A stretch of 64,000 nucleotides of DNA. Source: Bradyrhizobium sp. BR13661 (GTDB lineage Bacteria > Pseudomonadota > Alphaproteobacteria > Rhizobiales > Xanthobacteraceae). Shown one piece after another: positions 37,429 through 46,733 of the stretch. The DNA is taken from the NCBI RefSeq assembly GCF_029892425.1, contig NZ_JARXWB010000005.1, positions 310,001-374,000 of the forward strand. Reading direction: 5' to 3'. The notes below the pieces were generated by a model. It saw nothing but the letters and a program-made list of their open reading frames with translations. It was not told where the DNA came from and searched no databases. Positions within the stretch are counted from its first letter, which is position 1, and every line of letters starts with the position of its first letter. The position numbers and the translations under genes were made by a program.

Positions 37429-38847
37429 TTGGTGAATTTCGTCTCAACCCTTGTTGCGGGCATGGTCCGGCACGAGGACGGAGCGGTTTTGAGCATCACC
37501 ACCGATCAATTGCGCGCGCGCGCCGCGGGTACACTTTGGCTGCGGCTGGCGGCGGTGGCTCTGCCCCTCCTCATGATCGCGCCGGCGTTCTGGAACGGCT
37601 ATCCGCTGTTGCAATGGGATACCGGCGGCTATCTGGCGCGCTGGTACGAAGGCTATCTCGTCCCCAGCCGCTCCACCGTGTTCGGCCTCTATCTGCACTT
37701 TGGCGAGAGCTCCGGATTCTGGATCAACCTCGCGGTCCAGTCGCTGGCGACGCTGTGGCTGTTGCAGCTGACGCTGCGCGTGCTCTCGATGATGCAGACG
37801 ACCCGCTTCGCCGCCATCAGCCTGCTGCTGATCGTGTCGACGGCGCTGCCCTGGCTTGCCAGCATGCTGCTCACCGACATCTTCGCGGGACTGTCGGTGC
37901 TGTCGCTGTTTCTCCTGATCGTCGGCGGCAGCCGTATCTCGCGGGCCGAGAGGGTCTCGCTGTTCGTCTTCACCGCCTTTGCCGCCGCGACTCACAGCGC
38001 CACGCTCGGCGTGCTGTTCGGGCTCTGCGCCGCCGGCTGGATGGCGCGGCCGTTGCTGGGACGTCGCCTGCCGATGGCCGGATTGAGCCAGGCGAGCCTG
38101 ACGATCGTTGCGGGCGGCTTGATGCTGATCGCGGCCAACCATGCGCTATCGGGCAAATGGGCGTGGACCCCCGGCGGCACCGGTGTTGCCTTCGGCCGCA
38201 TGATGCAGGACGGCATCGTCGCGCGTTTCCTCAATGACCATTGCCCGCGCGAAAACTTCAAGCTCTGTCCCTATCGCAACGAACTGCCGGCGACCGCCGA
38301 CGAGTTCCTGTGGGGCCGCAGCATGTTCAACACGCTCGGCCGCTTCGATGGGCTCAACGACGAGATGGCCACCATCGTCGAGCGGTCGCTCGCCGACTAT
38401 CCGGCCTGGCAGCTAGGTGCCGCACTGCGGGCCATGGGCCAGCAATTGCTGCATGTGGCAACCGGCGAAGGCGCCAGTGTCTGGATTCCCCACACCTACG
38501 GCATCATCGAACGCTACATCCCGGCGCAGATTGCGCCGATGCGCGCGGCGCGCCAGCAGAACTGGGGGCTCGATTTCGACTATGTCAACTGGCTGCACGT
38601 GCCGGTCGCGCTGATCTCGATGCTGGCGCTGCTCGCGCTGCTCGGACATGCGCTCGCCAACCGCAGGCTCGACGATCTGACGCTGCTGGCGGCAACCGTG
38701 ACGCTGGCGCTGCTCGGCAACGCCTTCATCTGCGGCGTGATCTCGGGCCCGCACGACCGTTACGGCGCACGCATGGTGTGGCTTGCGACCTTCGTGGTGC
38801 TGATGGCGCTGGCGCGGCGGTTTGGCGACGACAGCAAAGCGCGGTGA
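37429..38847 (+). CDS. Polytopic membrane protein, unknown function
   Basis: Up to 472 aa with about 10 hydrophobic segments. A soluble loop (about 250-370) lies in the second half and contains two Cys (DHCPRENFKLC). QWDTGGYLARW in the first loop and LTDIFAG near 145 recall GT-C-type glycosyltransferases, but I cannot confirm that. The start is uncertain: an internal ATG near residue 12 is possible. The last codons and the stop lie in a dispersed repeat. Confidence 0.65.
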   Translation: MVNFVSTLVAGMVRHEDGAVLSITTDQLRARAAGTLWLRLAAVALPLLMIAPAFWNGYPLLQWDTGGYLARWYEGYLVPSRSTVFGLYLHFGESSGFWINLAVQSLATLWLLQLTLRVLSMMQTTRFAAISLLLIVSTALPWLASMLLTDIFAGLSVLSLFLLIVGGSRISRAERVSLFVFTAFAAATHSATLGVLFGLCAAGWMARPLLGRRLPMAGLSQASLTIVAGGLMLIAANHALSGKWAWTPGGTGVAFGRMMQDGIVARFLNDHCPRENFKLCPYRNELPATADEFLWGRSMFNTLGRFDGLNDEMATIVERSLADYPAWQLGAALRAMGQQLLHVATGEGASVWIPHTYGIIERYIPAQIAPMRAARQQNWGLDFDYVNWLHVPVALISMLALLALLGHALANRRLDDLTLLAATVTLALLGNAFICGVISGPHDRYGARMVWLATFVVLMALARRFGDDSKAR

Positions 38848-38870
38848 GATTGGGATGAAGCGTCACCGCG
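38836..38870. repeat. Repeat copy overlapping a stop codon
   Basis: AAAGCGCGGTGA (38836-38847) followed by GATTGGGATGAAGCGTCACCGCG matches the 35720 repeat with compensating arm changes (GCGGTGA/TCACCGC). It supplies the TGA at 38845-38847 of the preceding gene. Confidence 0.7.
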
Positions 38871-38871
38871 T

Positions 38872-39285
38872 TCACATGGCCCTGGCGAGCGCGAACAGCC
38901 GGAAATCCTCGAGCGCCGCGTGCCGATGCGGGGCGACTTCGCGACGGTAAGTCTCGGTGTCGACGATCGAGCGGAAGGTAGCGAAATCGCCGTATTCATT
39001 GATCGCCGCTTCGTCCCAGCGTTCGCCTGGCGAGCCGACGAGGCTCGCGAGCAACGGCCCGGAAAACATCCGCGCGAGCGGCTTGCCCGCCGCAAGACGC
39101 CGGAAGGCCGGCCTATAGCGTTCATTAAAGGCTTCGCGGCCCGAGCAGGGCGCGGCGTCGAATCCATCCTCGTAACGCGCAACCGCGCGGTAGCGCAGCA
39201 GATTGAGCATATAAACCGGCTGGCCGGGTGGAATCGCACGCTCGGCGGCGTCGAGGGCTTGCAGGGTGATTTCGATGAGGTTCAT
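38872..39285 (-). CDS. DUF1330-like/antibiotic-monooxygenase-like small protein
   Basis: A 137-aa protein that may have a ferredoxin-like dimeric alpha-beta barrel fold (PVYMLNLLRYRAVARYEDG, then EAFNERYRPAF and WDEAAINEYGDFATF). No catalytic motif is clear. The start at 39285 has GGGAAG upstream. It is divergent from a LysR regulator, which probably controls it. Confidence 0.6.
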   Translation of the reverse strand: MNLIEITLQALDAAERAIPPGQPVYMLNLLRYRAVARYEDGFDAAPCSGREAFNERYRPAFRRLAAGKPLARMFSGPLLASLVGSPGERWDEAAINEYGDFATFRSIVDTETYRREVAPHRHAALEDFRLFALARAM

Positions 39286-39383
39286 GGGACTTCCCGCGTT
39301 TCCGGCGCCGCAGAATGCGCGCCAACGTTCCCCGTTTAGCCGTTCGGGAATGACTCTTGTAGTGACTGCGCAGCCATGATCAT

Positions 39384-39400
39384 GTGGACTGCATGTCCAC
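39384..39400. promoter_or_regulatory. Palindrome overlapping the lysR start codon
   Basis: GTGGAC-TGCAT-GTCCAC, with 6-bp arms, spans the ATG at 39393. Its position suggests an autoregulatory site of the LysR protein. No binding evidence can be read. Confidence 0.4.
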
Positions 39401-40328
39401 AACGACCTTACCTCCCGACCTCTCGCGTCTCCTCGCCTTCGTCCGCGTCGTCGAGGCGGGCTCCTTTGCCGAAGCCGCGCGGCGGGCGGGGACGACCACC
39501 TCGGCGATGTCCAAGGCGGTCGCCCGCTTCGAAAAGGCTCGCGGGTTGCGGCTTTTGCATCGCTCCACCCATTCGTTGGCGCTGACCGAAGAGGGCGACA
39601 GGCTGATGGCGGCGGGACGCGCGTTGGTCGAAAGTCTCGCCCGTGTCCAATCCGCGCTCGGCGAAGTCGCGCGCGACGATGGCGGACGGGTGCGCGTGAC
39701 CGCCCCCGCCTCGTTCGCGCGCGCCTGCATCCTGCCGCGACTGCCCGCGTTCCTGCGGGAACGGCCGGAAATCGAGATCGAGATCAAATTCCGCAACGAG
39801 ATTCTCGATCTCGCGGCGGAAGGGGTCGACGTCGCGATCCGCTCAGGACGCCTCGACCGCGTGCCCGGCCATCAGGCGCGGCGGCTTTGCAAGTTCTCCT
39901 GGATCGCTTGCGCCTCGCCTGCCTATCTGAACGCGCGCGGCGCGCCGGCTACACCATACGAGCTTTCCGCGCACGACCACGTCGGCTTCCGCAATCCCGC
40001 GAGCGGTCAGATCCTGACCTGGCGCTTTGCCGACCCGCGCGGCAAAGCACCCATTCGCGTCACGCCCAAGCCCAAGCACATTTGCGACGACGCGCACGCG
40101 TCGCTCGCTTTGATCGCAAATGGGTTTGGGGTCGGCTGGGGGCCGGCGTGGCTCGTCCATGAAGATCTGCGCGCCGGCCGGCTGGTCGAAGTGCTTGCGC
40201 CCTGGCGCGCGTCTGGGGAACCTCTATGGATGCTGCGCACCTCCGACCGCCGCCCGCCCCTGCGCACACAACGCGTCATGTCGTTCCTCGCCACGCTTCC
40301 CGCCGCATTCAGCGACGAGGCGGTGTGA
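39393..40328 (+). CDS. LysR family transcriptional regulator
   Basis: A 311-aa LysR protein. The N-terminal winged helix (about residues 8-66) shows LLAFVRVVEAGSFAEAARRAG and TTSAMSKAVARFEKARGLRLLHR. A periplasmic-binding-like effector domain follows, beginning at VRVTAPASFAR. It is of the group regulating adjacent divergent genes. The effector is unknown. A palindrome covers its start codon. Confidence 0.88.
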   Translation: MSTTTLPPDLSRLLAFVRVVEAGSFAEAARRAGTTTSAMSKAVARFEKARGLRLLHRSTHSLALTEEGDRLMAAGRALVESLARVQSALGEVARDDGGRVRVTAPASFARACILPRLPAFLRERPEIEIEIKFRNEILDLAAEGVDVAIRSGRLDRVPGHQARRLCKFSWIACASPAYLNARGAPATPYELSAHDHVGFRNPASGQILTWRFADPRGKAPIRVTPKPKHICDDAHASLALIANGFGVGWGPAWLVHEDLRAGRLVEVLAPWRASGEPLWMLRTSDRRPPLRTQRVMSFLATLPAAFSDEAV

Positions 40329-40388
40329 AGCCGCAACGGAGAGTCTATCCGGCCGATGCCAGCAGCGATCGGCGCGGTGAGACTGCGC

Positions 40389-40916
40389 CTAGTCCTTCGG
40401 GGCCGGGGCCGGCGGCACGGGCAGAATGATTTCGGACGCGACCTTCCAGTCGTCACCGATGCGAAGCCAATTGATGATCATCAAGAACGGCCTGGCTGTT
40501 CCATCCTGTCCCGCGTAGGACACCGTGATGTTTATCGGCACGTAGGACTCCGCAACGTCGTTCGTCAGGCCGACGACCTTGAGCTTCGCATAATCCGGCT
40601 CGAGCAGGACTGGACCCGAGGTACCGATGTCATGCAGCTTTTGATCGATCGCCTCGTTGCCCCAAAAGCCGGCCCAGTTTCCCTCGGACGGGATCGCGCT
40701 CTTGGCCACCAACAGGGCCGAGGGCGATTGCCAAAACATTTCGTGCAGAGCCTTGAAATCGTGCTTGTTGGCCAGCTCCATCAATTTGCTGAACTTCGAT
40801 TTTATCGCGCTGTTCGTTGCAGCATCGAGCGGATCGTTCCCGATGGCGGAAGCGGACGCACCAGCTCCCATACAAAGAGCCAAGGCGATGAGGGGTGATG
40901 CAAGTGTCTTGTCCAT
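40389..40916 (-). CDS. Exported SnoaL/NTF2-like protein
   Basis: A 175-aa exported protein. A signal peptide (cleavage near ASA, residue 24) is followed by an NTF2-like cone fold (KLMELANKHDFKALHEMFWQSP, then WLRIGDDWKVASEIILP). Such proteins are often small-molecule binding or isomerase-like. The start at 40916 gives the signal peptide, though no Shine-Dalgarno is visible. It lies 113 nt downstream of the alpha/beta hydrolase gene and is probably co-transcribed. Confidence 0.68.
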   Translation of the reverse strand: MDKTLASPLIALALCMGAGASASAIGNDPLDAATNSAIKSKFSKLMELANKHDFKALHEMFWQSPSALLVAKSAIPSEGNWAGFWGNEAIDQKLHDIGTSGPVLLEPDYAKLKVVGLTNDVAESYVPINITVSYAGQDGTARPFLMIINWLRIGDDWKVASEIILPVPPAPAPKD

Positions 40917-41029
40917 GAAGGAGTGTCGCTTCTGATGTCTGGTTCGGGTCGCCATCACGCGCGTCGCGCTGCGCGCTGCCACGGAGGCGGCGCATGCGCT
41001 CCCGACGCGAAGCGCCGGGAGCGATCACG

Positions 41030-41800
41030 TCACTTCGCGAGCGCTGCCTTTTCGATGACTTCAGCGACTTGCTTCGCATGGACGACGAGGGAGGCATGGC
41101 TGCCGGCGACGTCCGTCGTCTGAGCCTTGATCCTTGTCGCGAACGACTTCTGGGCCTCAGGCGCGAGGACCTTGTCCTTGGTGCTGATGACGTAGAAAGT
41201 CGGCTTGTCATGCCAGGCGGCAATGGTCACTGGGGCCTCGAACGCAACGTGATTCAGCGGAAGCTGCGAGTTGGCCAGGTGCTGAGCGATTTCAGGAGGA
41301 AGATCCGCCGCGACAGCTGACGGAAACACTTTCGGATCGATGTACAGATCACCCTTCGCGTCAGGATGGATGGCACTACCGCCTTCGGTCGGCGGGCCTG
41401 CCTTTGCCAGCGACGCAAGGGATTCACCTATGTCAGGCGCAAAGGCGGACACATAGACCAGCGCCGAAACCTTGGGATCGTTGCCCGCCTGAGTGATCAC
41501 CACGCCGCCCCAGGAGTGGCCGACCAGAACGGTCTTTCCGTCCTGCTTCGCGATCGCCTGTTTGGTAGCATCGACGTCAGCCGCGAGCGACGTGAGCGGA
41601 TTTTCCACGAGCGTGACGGTGTAGCCCTTCTTCGTGAGTATATCAGCGACAGGTTGCCAGCTCGTCTGGTCTACGAAGGCCCCGTGTACGAGCACGATGT
41701 TGTGGGCTGCTCCCTTGGGCAGTTCTGCCGAGTTGGCGGCGCCGACCAATGTCGATCCGGCCAGGAGTGCAGTGACAGCTGAGACAAGGATATTTCGCAT
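41030..41800 (-). CDS. Exported alpha/beta hydrolase
   Basis: A 256-aa protein with a signal peptide (about residues 1-25) and an alpha/beta-hydrolase core. It has the oxyanion segment HGAFVD near 39-44, nucleophile Ser96 in GHSWGG, and catalytic His near 235 in GSHASLV. It resembles the EstC/salicylate-esterase-like secreted group. It is divergent from an AraC regulator and upstream of an NTF2-like gene. Confidence 0.83.
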   Translation of the reverse strand: MRNILVSAVTALLAGSTLVGAANSAELPKGAAHNIVLVHGAFVDQTSWQPVADILTKKGYTVTLVENPLTSLAADVDATKQAIAKQDGKTVLVGHSWGGVVITQAGNDPKVSALVYVSAFAPDIGESLASLAKAGPPTEGGSAIHPDAKGDLYIDPKVFPSAVAADLPPEIAQHLANSQLPLNHVAFEAPVTIAAWHDKPTFYVISTKDKVLAPEAQKSFATRIKAQTTDVAGSHASLVVHAKQVAEVIEKAALAK

Positions 41801-42014
41801 CGATTTTTCCTATGGGCATGTCGGACGAACAAAGTCCGGAGGAAGGGACAGGCGTTTCCGTGAGGTCGCGGTTTCTTCCATCTGCCGTCGGCGAAATGGT
41901 TGCCGCACGTGACGCCGGCCCGCCACGAGATGACCTAATCCGCAGCCGTTCCGGACGATAGGGATCAATCGTCCGGATGTTGTGTCCGATCGTCCACCGC
42001 GTTAATCATTGTCG

Positions 42015-42986
42015 ATGGACATCCTCGCTCAGATGCTCGATCGCATTCGTCTCGGAGGGACGCTGCTGTTTCACTTCGAGCTCGGACATCCCTGGCATCT
42101 TGAGCTGCCGGCGCGCCCGTACGCGCTGTTTCACTATGTCAGCCGAGGATCGGCGACCCTCGCGCTCGAGCGGGGACAGGAAACCCAGATGACCGAGGGT
42201 GATCTCGTCGTCATTACGCGCGGCGAGCCCCATGTGTTTTATTCGGATCGCCGGGCCAAGCCCTTGCGCATCATCGATATCGACCGAGCGTCGTCGAGGT
42301 TTGGCGTCATTCGTCACGGCGGCCGCGTGAAGCCGCGCTCGACCATGATCTGCGGCAATTTCACGGTGTCGCGCCCGCTCTTTGGCAGTGTGCTCGAATT
42401 GCTCCCCCCAGTCCTGTTGCTCAAGCGGACGACCGACGGCGGATGGCTCGAAGCAATTCTGCGTCGCATGGTCAGTGAATCTGCCCTTGAGCGACCCGGC
42501 CAACGCGTCGCGCTTTCAAAACTGACGGAAGTGCTGTTTGTCGAGGTCCTGCGAAGCTGGATCTCGTCTCTCGGTCCAGGACAAGGCGGTTGGCTTGGGG
42601 CCATTTCCGACCCTCATATCGGACCGGCGCTCAAGCTGATTCACGAAAACCCGGAGCGACCCTGGACCCTGAGCGGCCTTGGACGTCGCGTCGGGCTTGG
42701 CCGCTCGGCATTTTCGGCGCGCTTTACCAAGCTCGTCGGCAAGTCCGTGCAACGCTATGTGATCGAACGTCGGATGGCTGAAGCGGCGTTCCTGCTGGAA
42801 ACCAGCGATGAGTCCATCGCACGAATTGCCAGCCAGGTCGGTTACGAGACAGCGGCGGCATTTTCGAAGTTGTTTCACCGGCATCATGGTCAGTCGCCCG
42901 GCCGTTACCGGGCCGCTCGACGCGCCGATGCCGGCCGTCCGCCGTTGGACGGATCGGAATTGCAAATATCCGATCGACTTCGATAA
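42015..42986 (+). CDS. AraC family transcriptional regulator (cupin N-terminus)
   Basis: A 323-aa regulator. An N-terminal cupin-like domain (LFHYVSRGSATLAL, then EGDLVVITRGEPHVFY) precedes two AraC helix-turn-helix motifs at about 220-300 (GRRVGLGRSAFSARFTKLVG, then IARIASQVGYETAAAFSKLFHRHHG). It is divergent from the exported hydrolase/NTF2 pair, its likely targets. Start ATG 42015; a TTG 6 nt upstream is unlikely. Confidence 0.87.
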   Translation: MDILAQMLDRIRLGGTLLFHFELGHPWHLELPARPYALFHYVSRGSATLALERGQETQMTEGDLVVITRGEPHVFYSDRRAKPLRIIDIDRASSRFGVIRHGGRVKPRSTMICGNFTVSRPLFGSVLELLPPVLLLKRTTDGGWLEAILRRMVSESALERPGQRVALSKLTEVLFVEVLRSWISSLGPGQGGWLGAISDPHIGPALKLIHENPERPWTLSGLGRRVGLGRSAFSARFTKLVGKSVQRYVIERRMAEAAFLLETSDESIARIASQVGYETAAAFSKLFHRHHGQSPGRYRAARRADAGRPPLDGSELQISDRLR

Positions 42987-43020
42987 GGCTGTGGCTCTCA
43001 GCCGAGACAACCTCATCGCC

Positions 43021-43776
43021 TCATCCGCGGCGTGACAGGAAATCCAGCACGCCTGACTTATAGACCTTGTCGCCGACCGCGCGCATGTGATCGCGGTTCG
43101 GGATATCCAGCACTTCCGAGCCGGGGATGATGGCGCCTAACGCGCTCGCCGAGCCCGCGACGTCATCGGTCGAGCCGACCGCGATCAGCACGGGCACGTC
43201 GATCCGCGCGGCCTCCTCCCTCGTCATGAGATCGCGCGTGCCGCGCAGGCAGGCGGCGAGCGCCACGCGGTCCGAGCGGGTCTGATCGGCAAATGCACGA
43301 AAGGTGCGGCCGACGGGATCGGTGACATCGTCGAGCAAGGGCGCCTCCAGCGCCTTGGCGACGGTCTCGCCGGGCCCGGTGCCCTCGATCAGGCCGCCGA
43401 TGCCGATGCCGCCGAGGATCGCCGAGCGCAGGCGCTGCGGCTCGTTCAGGCCAAGCCAGGCCGCCATCCGCCCGCCCATCGAATAGCCCATGATGTCGGC
43501 CTGCGGGATGGCGAGATGGTCCATCAGCGCCAGCACGTCGCCGGCCATCACGGGAATCGAGTACTGCTCGGGCTCGTAGAGCTTTGCGCTGTCGCCATGG
43601 CCGCGGTTGTCGAGCGCAATGACGCGGCGGCCGTTCTTGCGCAGCTCGGAGACCCAGGTCGGATAGACCCAGTTGACGTTCTTGCTCGAGGCAAAGCCGT
43701 GCACGAGGATGATCGGATCGCCCTCGCCTTCGTCAAGATAGGCAATTTCAACGGCGCCGTTGTGGAAACTCGGCAT
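43021..43776 (-). CDS. Alpha/beta hydrolase
   Basis: A 251-aa cytosolic alpha/beta hydrolase. It has the oxyanion motif HGFASS near residue 27, DNRGHGDS near 57, nucleophile Ser99 in GYSMGG, an acid residue near GSTDDVAG, and His in NRDHMRAV near the C-terminus. It resembles the 3-oxoadipate-enol-lactonase-like and esterase groups, but the substrate is unknown. The start may be at 43776 or 43782. Confidence 0.85.
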   Translation of the reverse strand: MPSFHNGAVEIAYLDEGEGDPIILVHGFASSKNVNWVYPTWVSELRKNGRRVIALDNRGHGDSAKLYEPEQYSIPVMAGDVLALMDHLAIPQADIMGYSMGGRMAAWLGLNEPQRLRSAILGGIGIGGLIEGTGPGETVAKALEAPLLDDVTDPVGRTFRAFADQTRSDRVALAACLRGTRDLMTREEAARIDVPVLIAVGSTDDVAGSASALGAIIPGSEVLDIPNRDHMRAVGDKVYKSGVLDFLSRRG

Positions 43777-43810
43777 CAGCAATTCCGCAGTGTTGTGGGA
43801 GAGACTGATC

Positions 43811-44947
43811 TTAGGCCGTGACGGCCGTGTTGGCCAGCGCGGCTTCGGCAGCGATCTGCGCCCGGCGGAGCCGCCGGGACCGCCTGCGATCGCACCAGGC
43901 CTGGGTCAGGCGTTCGGTGGTCGCCTTGATCGAGGACAGCAGGCCGAACAGCGTCAGCGCCGCACCGAGGAGCCACAGCGCCAGATCGAACGCGCCGCCG
44001 ACGAGCAGCAGCGCGCCGCGGCCGAGCAGCTTCATGATCGCGCGTGTCTTGCTGCCTTGCGCTTCCGCCAGCCGCGCCGCGCGCGCGACATCCTTCGGAC
44101 CTTCGGCGATGCGCAAGCTATCCATCGCGCCGCGCGTGCCTGTCTTTTCCGCGACGCGCGTGACGTCCTTGCCGAGCCGGACCAGCGCGCCTGCCTTCTC
44201 GACGCGGAACGCGGCCTTGATCGCATTCACGGTCTCGCCCGGGCGCAGCACGGAGCCGGAGGCGACCGCGTTCTGCAGCATCGGCGTGTCGACCACCTCG
44301 CGCGCGGAGCGGCCGGCCCATGCGGCGAGACCTTCGCCGAGCCGTCCGACCTTGCGGGCATCCTTCACCAGCGTCAGCCCGGCGCGAACAGGCGCAGCGC
44401 CGCCGGCCGACACGTAGGTCACGGCGGTCACGGCGAGGCCCGCGGTGGCAAGACCGAGCACGAGGCGATCGGTGTCTTCGCCCATCGCCAGATGCTTGCC
44501 CTCGCGGACGACGTCCCTGATATCGCCGATCACGAAGAGATCGCCGGCGACTGTTCCCGACAGGCTCGCGACATCGTCGGCGTTGCCGGTGACGAGCCCG
44601 GTGGCGAACCGCCTGGCGAAATGCGAGCTGGAATTTTCAACTTTGACGGCATCGCTGACGCGGCTCAGGAGGTCGTCGGGCAGCGCGATGTTGCGGTCAC
44701 GCGCCAGCGCGACAAAGCTGTCGGCGAGGTCGGCATCGCCGGCAGCGAGCGCGGCCTCGATATTGTCCTGAACCAGGCGATCGTTGTTCGCGAGGACCGC
44801 ATCGAGCTTGAGCTCGGACAGGGCCACCGGATCGTCCTGAGCGGCGAGGACAGCGCCGGCGTCGCGGGCATGCGGCGCTACCTGCGCGAGCACAAGGCTG
44901 CATGCAGCAATCCCGGTCAGAGCCGAGGTGATTCGCAGCCACTTCAT
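43811..44947 (-). CDS. Conserved hypothetical membrane-associated protein
   Basis: A 378-aa protein with an N-terminal signal or anchor (about residues 1-25) and an Ala/Asp-rich helical region (about 35-100). A hydrophobic hairpin lies around 165-190, another around 315-345 (LLLVGGAFDLALWLLGAALTLFGLL), and the C-terminus is Arg-rich. I do not recognise a named family. It is 28 nt upstream of the hydrolase gene on the same strand, so the two are probably co-transcribed. Confidence 0.65.
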   Translation of the reverse strand: MKWLRITSALTGIAACSLVLAQVAPHARDAGAVLAAQDDPVALSELKLDAVLANNDRLVQDNIEAALAAGDADLADSFVALARDRNIALPDDLLSRVSDAVKVENSSSHFARRFATGLVTGNADDVASLSGTVAGDLFVIGDIRDVVREGKHLAMGEDTDRLVLGLATAGLAVTAVTYVSAGGAAPVRAGLTLVKDARKVGRLGEGLAAWAGRSAREVVDTPMLQNAVASGSVLRPGETVNAIKAAFRVEKAGALVRLGKDVTRVAEKTGTRGAMDSLRIAEGPKDVARAARLAEAQGSKTRAIMKLLGRGALLLVGGAFDLALWLLGAALTLFGLLSSIKATTERLTQAWCDRRRSRRLRRAQIAAEAALANTAVTA

Positions 44948-45265
44948 GCTGAAAGCCTGGACATCCGGAGACTCGTTTGCGCGGGATCACTGGCGCGATG
45001 ATGCGTCTTTCGTCGCAAATTCGCGTGTCCCCAGAGATAGTATGCCAAAATTGCGACACAACGTCCCCGACGAAAGAAGGGCTTCTCTCAGGCCGCAAGA
45101 TTGTGTCGAATTTGCATGAGCAAATGAGCATGGGGCAATTGCGAACCTTTCGGTTCCGCCGGGCTAGCAATCACTTGCACCCATCAGTATGGTCCGCGGC
45201 GTCGATCATATGCCGCGTCACTGCTGATTGTGTCTGCCGCCATTGCCACTCCAGGATGAACTACG
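44948..45265. other. Intergenic region between divergent genes
   Basis: About 318 nt between two divergent start codons. It must hold both promoters, but I cannot assign boxes with confidence. No small gene or strong hairpin is evident. Confidence 0.4.
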
Positions 45266-45511
45266 ATGTCCGACCATGTCGTCCCGCACTTCCATAACGA
45301 TGCCGGTGTTCCCGTCATCGAGATCGGCTCGCAAGAGTTCATGTGCGTCGGCGCCAATCCTCCGTTCGATCATCCGCACGTGTTCCTGGATCTCGGCAAC
45401 GACAACGAGATCATCTGTCCGTATTGCTCGACGCTGTACCGCTTCGCCGCGGACCTGAAGGCGGGCGAAGCCCGTCCGCCGGAATGTGTCTTGAAGGACA
45501 AGGTGGCCTGA
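45266..45511 (+). CDS. Zinc-finger protein, NDUFS6/zf-CHCC type
   Basis: An 81-aa protein with Cys27, His36, Cys51 and Cys54, giving the pattern C-x8-H-x14-C-x2-C. This exactly fits the zf-CHCC family (PF10276), whose mitochondrial member NDUFS6 is a zinc-binding subunit of respiratory complex I. In alphaproteobacteria it is expected to serve complex I. It lies 19 nt before the FAD monooxygenase gene. Confidence 0.85.
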   Translation: MSDHVVPHFHNDAGVPVIEIGSQEFMCVGANPPFDHPHVFLDLGNDNEIICPYCSTLYRFAADLKAGEARPPECVLKDKVA

Positions 45512-45530
45512 CCGCTTCGTTGGGTCAGGC

Positions 45531-46733
45531 GTGGCCCTCCCGCGAACGATCGTCGTCGCCGGTGCCGGTATCGGAGGATTGACGGCTGCGCTAGCGCTCG
45601 CGGAGCGCGGATTTCGCATCGTCGTGCTGGAAAAGGCCGAGCGGCTCGAGGAAGTCGGCGCCGGCCTGCAGCTCTCCCCCAATGCCAGCCGCGTGCTGGT
45701 CGAGCTTGGCCTCGCCGAACGGCTGAAGCTGCGCGCGGTCGTCCCCGAGGCGGTCTCGATCATGAGCGCGCGCGCCGGCGGCGAATTGCTGCGCATGCCG
45801 CTTGGCGAAGCTGCATCCGCGCGGGCCGGTGCGCCCTATTGGGTGGTGCACCGCGCCGACCTGCTATCCGCGCTCGCAGGCGCGGTCGCCGACCATCCCG
45901 ATATCGATCTGAAACTGGGCGCGACGTTCGAGGATGTCGCGCCCCACGCCAAAGGACTGACGGTGGTCCATCGCAGCGGCACCATCAGGCGCAGCGATCT
46001 CGCCAGCGCGCTGATCGGCGCCGACGGCATCTGGTCGACGGTGCGCCAGCATCTGTTCCCCGAGGTGCAGCCGCGCTTCTCCGGCCTGATCGCCTGGCGC
46101 GGCACGCTCGATGCCACGCAGCTCCCGAAGGAATTCACGGCGCGGCGGGTGCAGCTCTGGATGGGCCCGAACGCGCATCTCGTCGCCTATCCGATCGCGG
46201 GCGGGCGCCAGCTCAATGTCGTGGCGGTGCTGCCGGGCACCTGGAACAGGCCGGGCTGGAGCACACCGGGCGATCCCTTCGAGGTGATGGAGGCCTTCGC
46301 CGCGCCGCGCTGGCCGCCGACGGCGCGGATGATGCTGGCCACCGTCGACAGCTGGCGCAAATGGGCGCTGTTCGGCGTGCCCGACGGCTGCCCGTGGAGC
46401 AAGGGCCCGGTCGCCCTGCTCGGCGATGCCGTGCACGCGATGCTGCCGTTTGCCGCGCAAGGCGCCGGCATGGCGATCGAGGATGCCGCCGTGCTCGCCC
46501 GGCATCTGAGCCTCGAGACCGCCGAGGACGCAAACAGCGTCGCCGCGGCACTCAAGCAATACGGCCGCGCGCGTCAGGCCCGTGTCGGCAAGGTGCAGCG
46601 GACAGCGCGGCAGCAGGGCCGCATCTACCATCTGGGTGGCCCGTTCGCGATCGCGCGCGATCTTGCGATCCGCGCGCTCGGGCCCGAGCGCATGCTGGCG
46701 CGGCAGGACTGGATCTACGGCTGGCGGCCCTAA
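45531..46733 (+). CDS. FAD-dependent monooxygenase (salicylate-hydroxylase-like)
   Basis: A 400-aa flavoprotein monooxygenase. It has GAGIGG at residues 11-16 (FAD adenosine binding), VVLEKAERLEEVGAGLQLSPNA, a central segment including LIGADGIWSTVRQ (DG motif), and GDAVHAMLPFAAQGAGMAIEDA (GD motif). It should hydroxylate an aromatic compound using NAD(P)H and O2. It starts at GTG 45531 without a strong Shine-Dalgarno. Its last 4 bases overlap the end of the convergent lipoprotein gene. Confidence 0.85.
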   Translation: MALPRTIVVAGAGIGGLTAALALAERGFRIVVLEKAERLEEVGAGLQLSPNASRVLVELGLAERLKLRAVVPEAVSIMSARAGGELLRMPLGEAASARAGAPYWVVHRADLLSALAGAVADHPDIDLKLGATFEDVAPHAKGLTVVHRSGTIRRSDLASALIGADGIWSTVRQHLFPEVQPRFSGLIAWRGTLDATQLPKEFTARRVQLWMGPNAHLVAYPIAGGRQLNVVAVLPGTWNRPGWSTPGDPFEVMEAFAAPRWPPTARMMLATVDSWRKWALFGVPDGCPWSKGPVALLGDAVHAMLPFAAQGAGMAIEDAAVLARHLSLETAEDANSVAAALKQYGRARQARVGKVQRTARQQGRIYHLGGPFAIARDLAIRALGPERMLARQDWIYGWRP

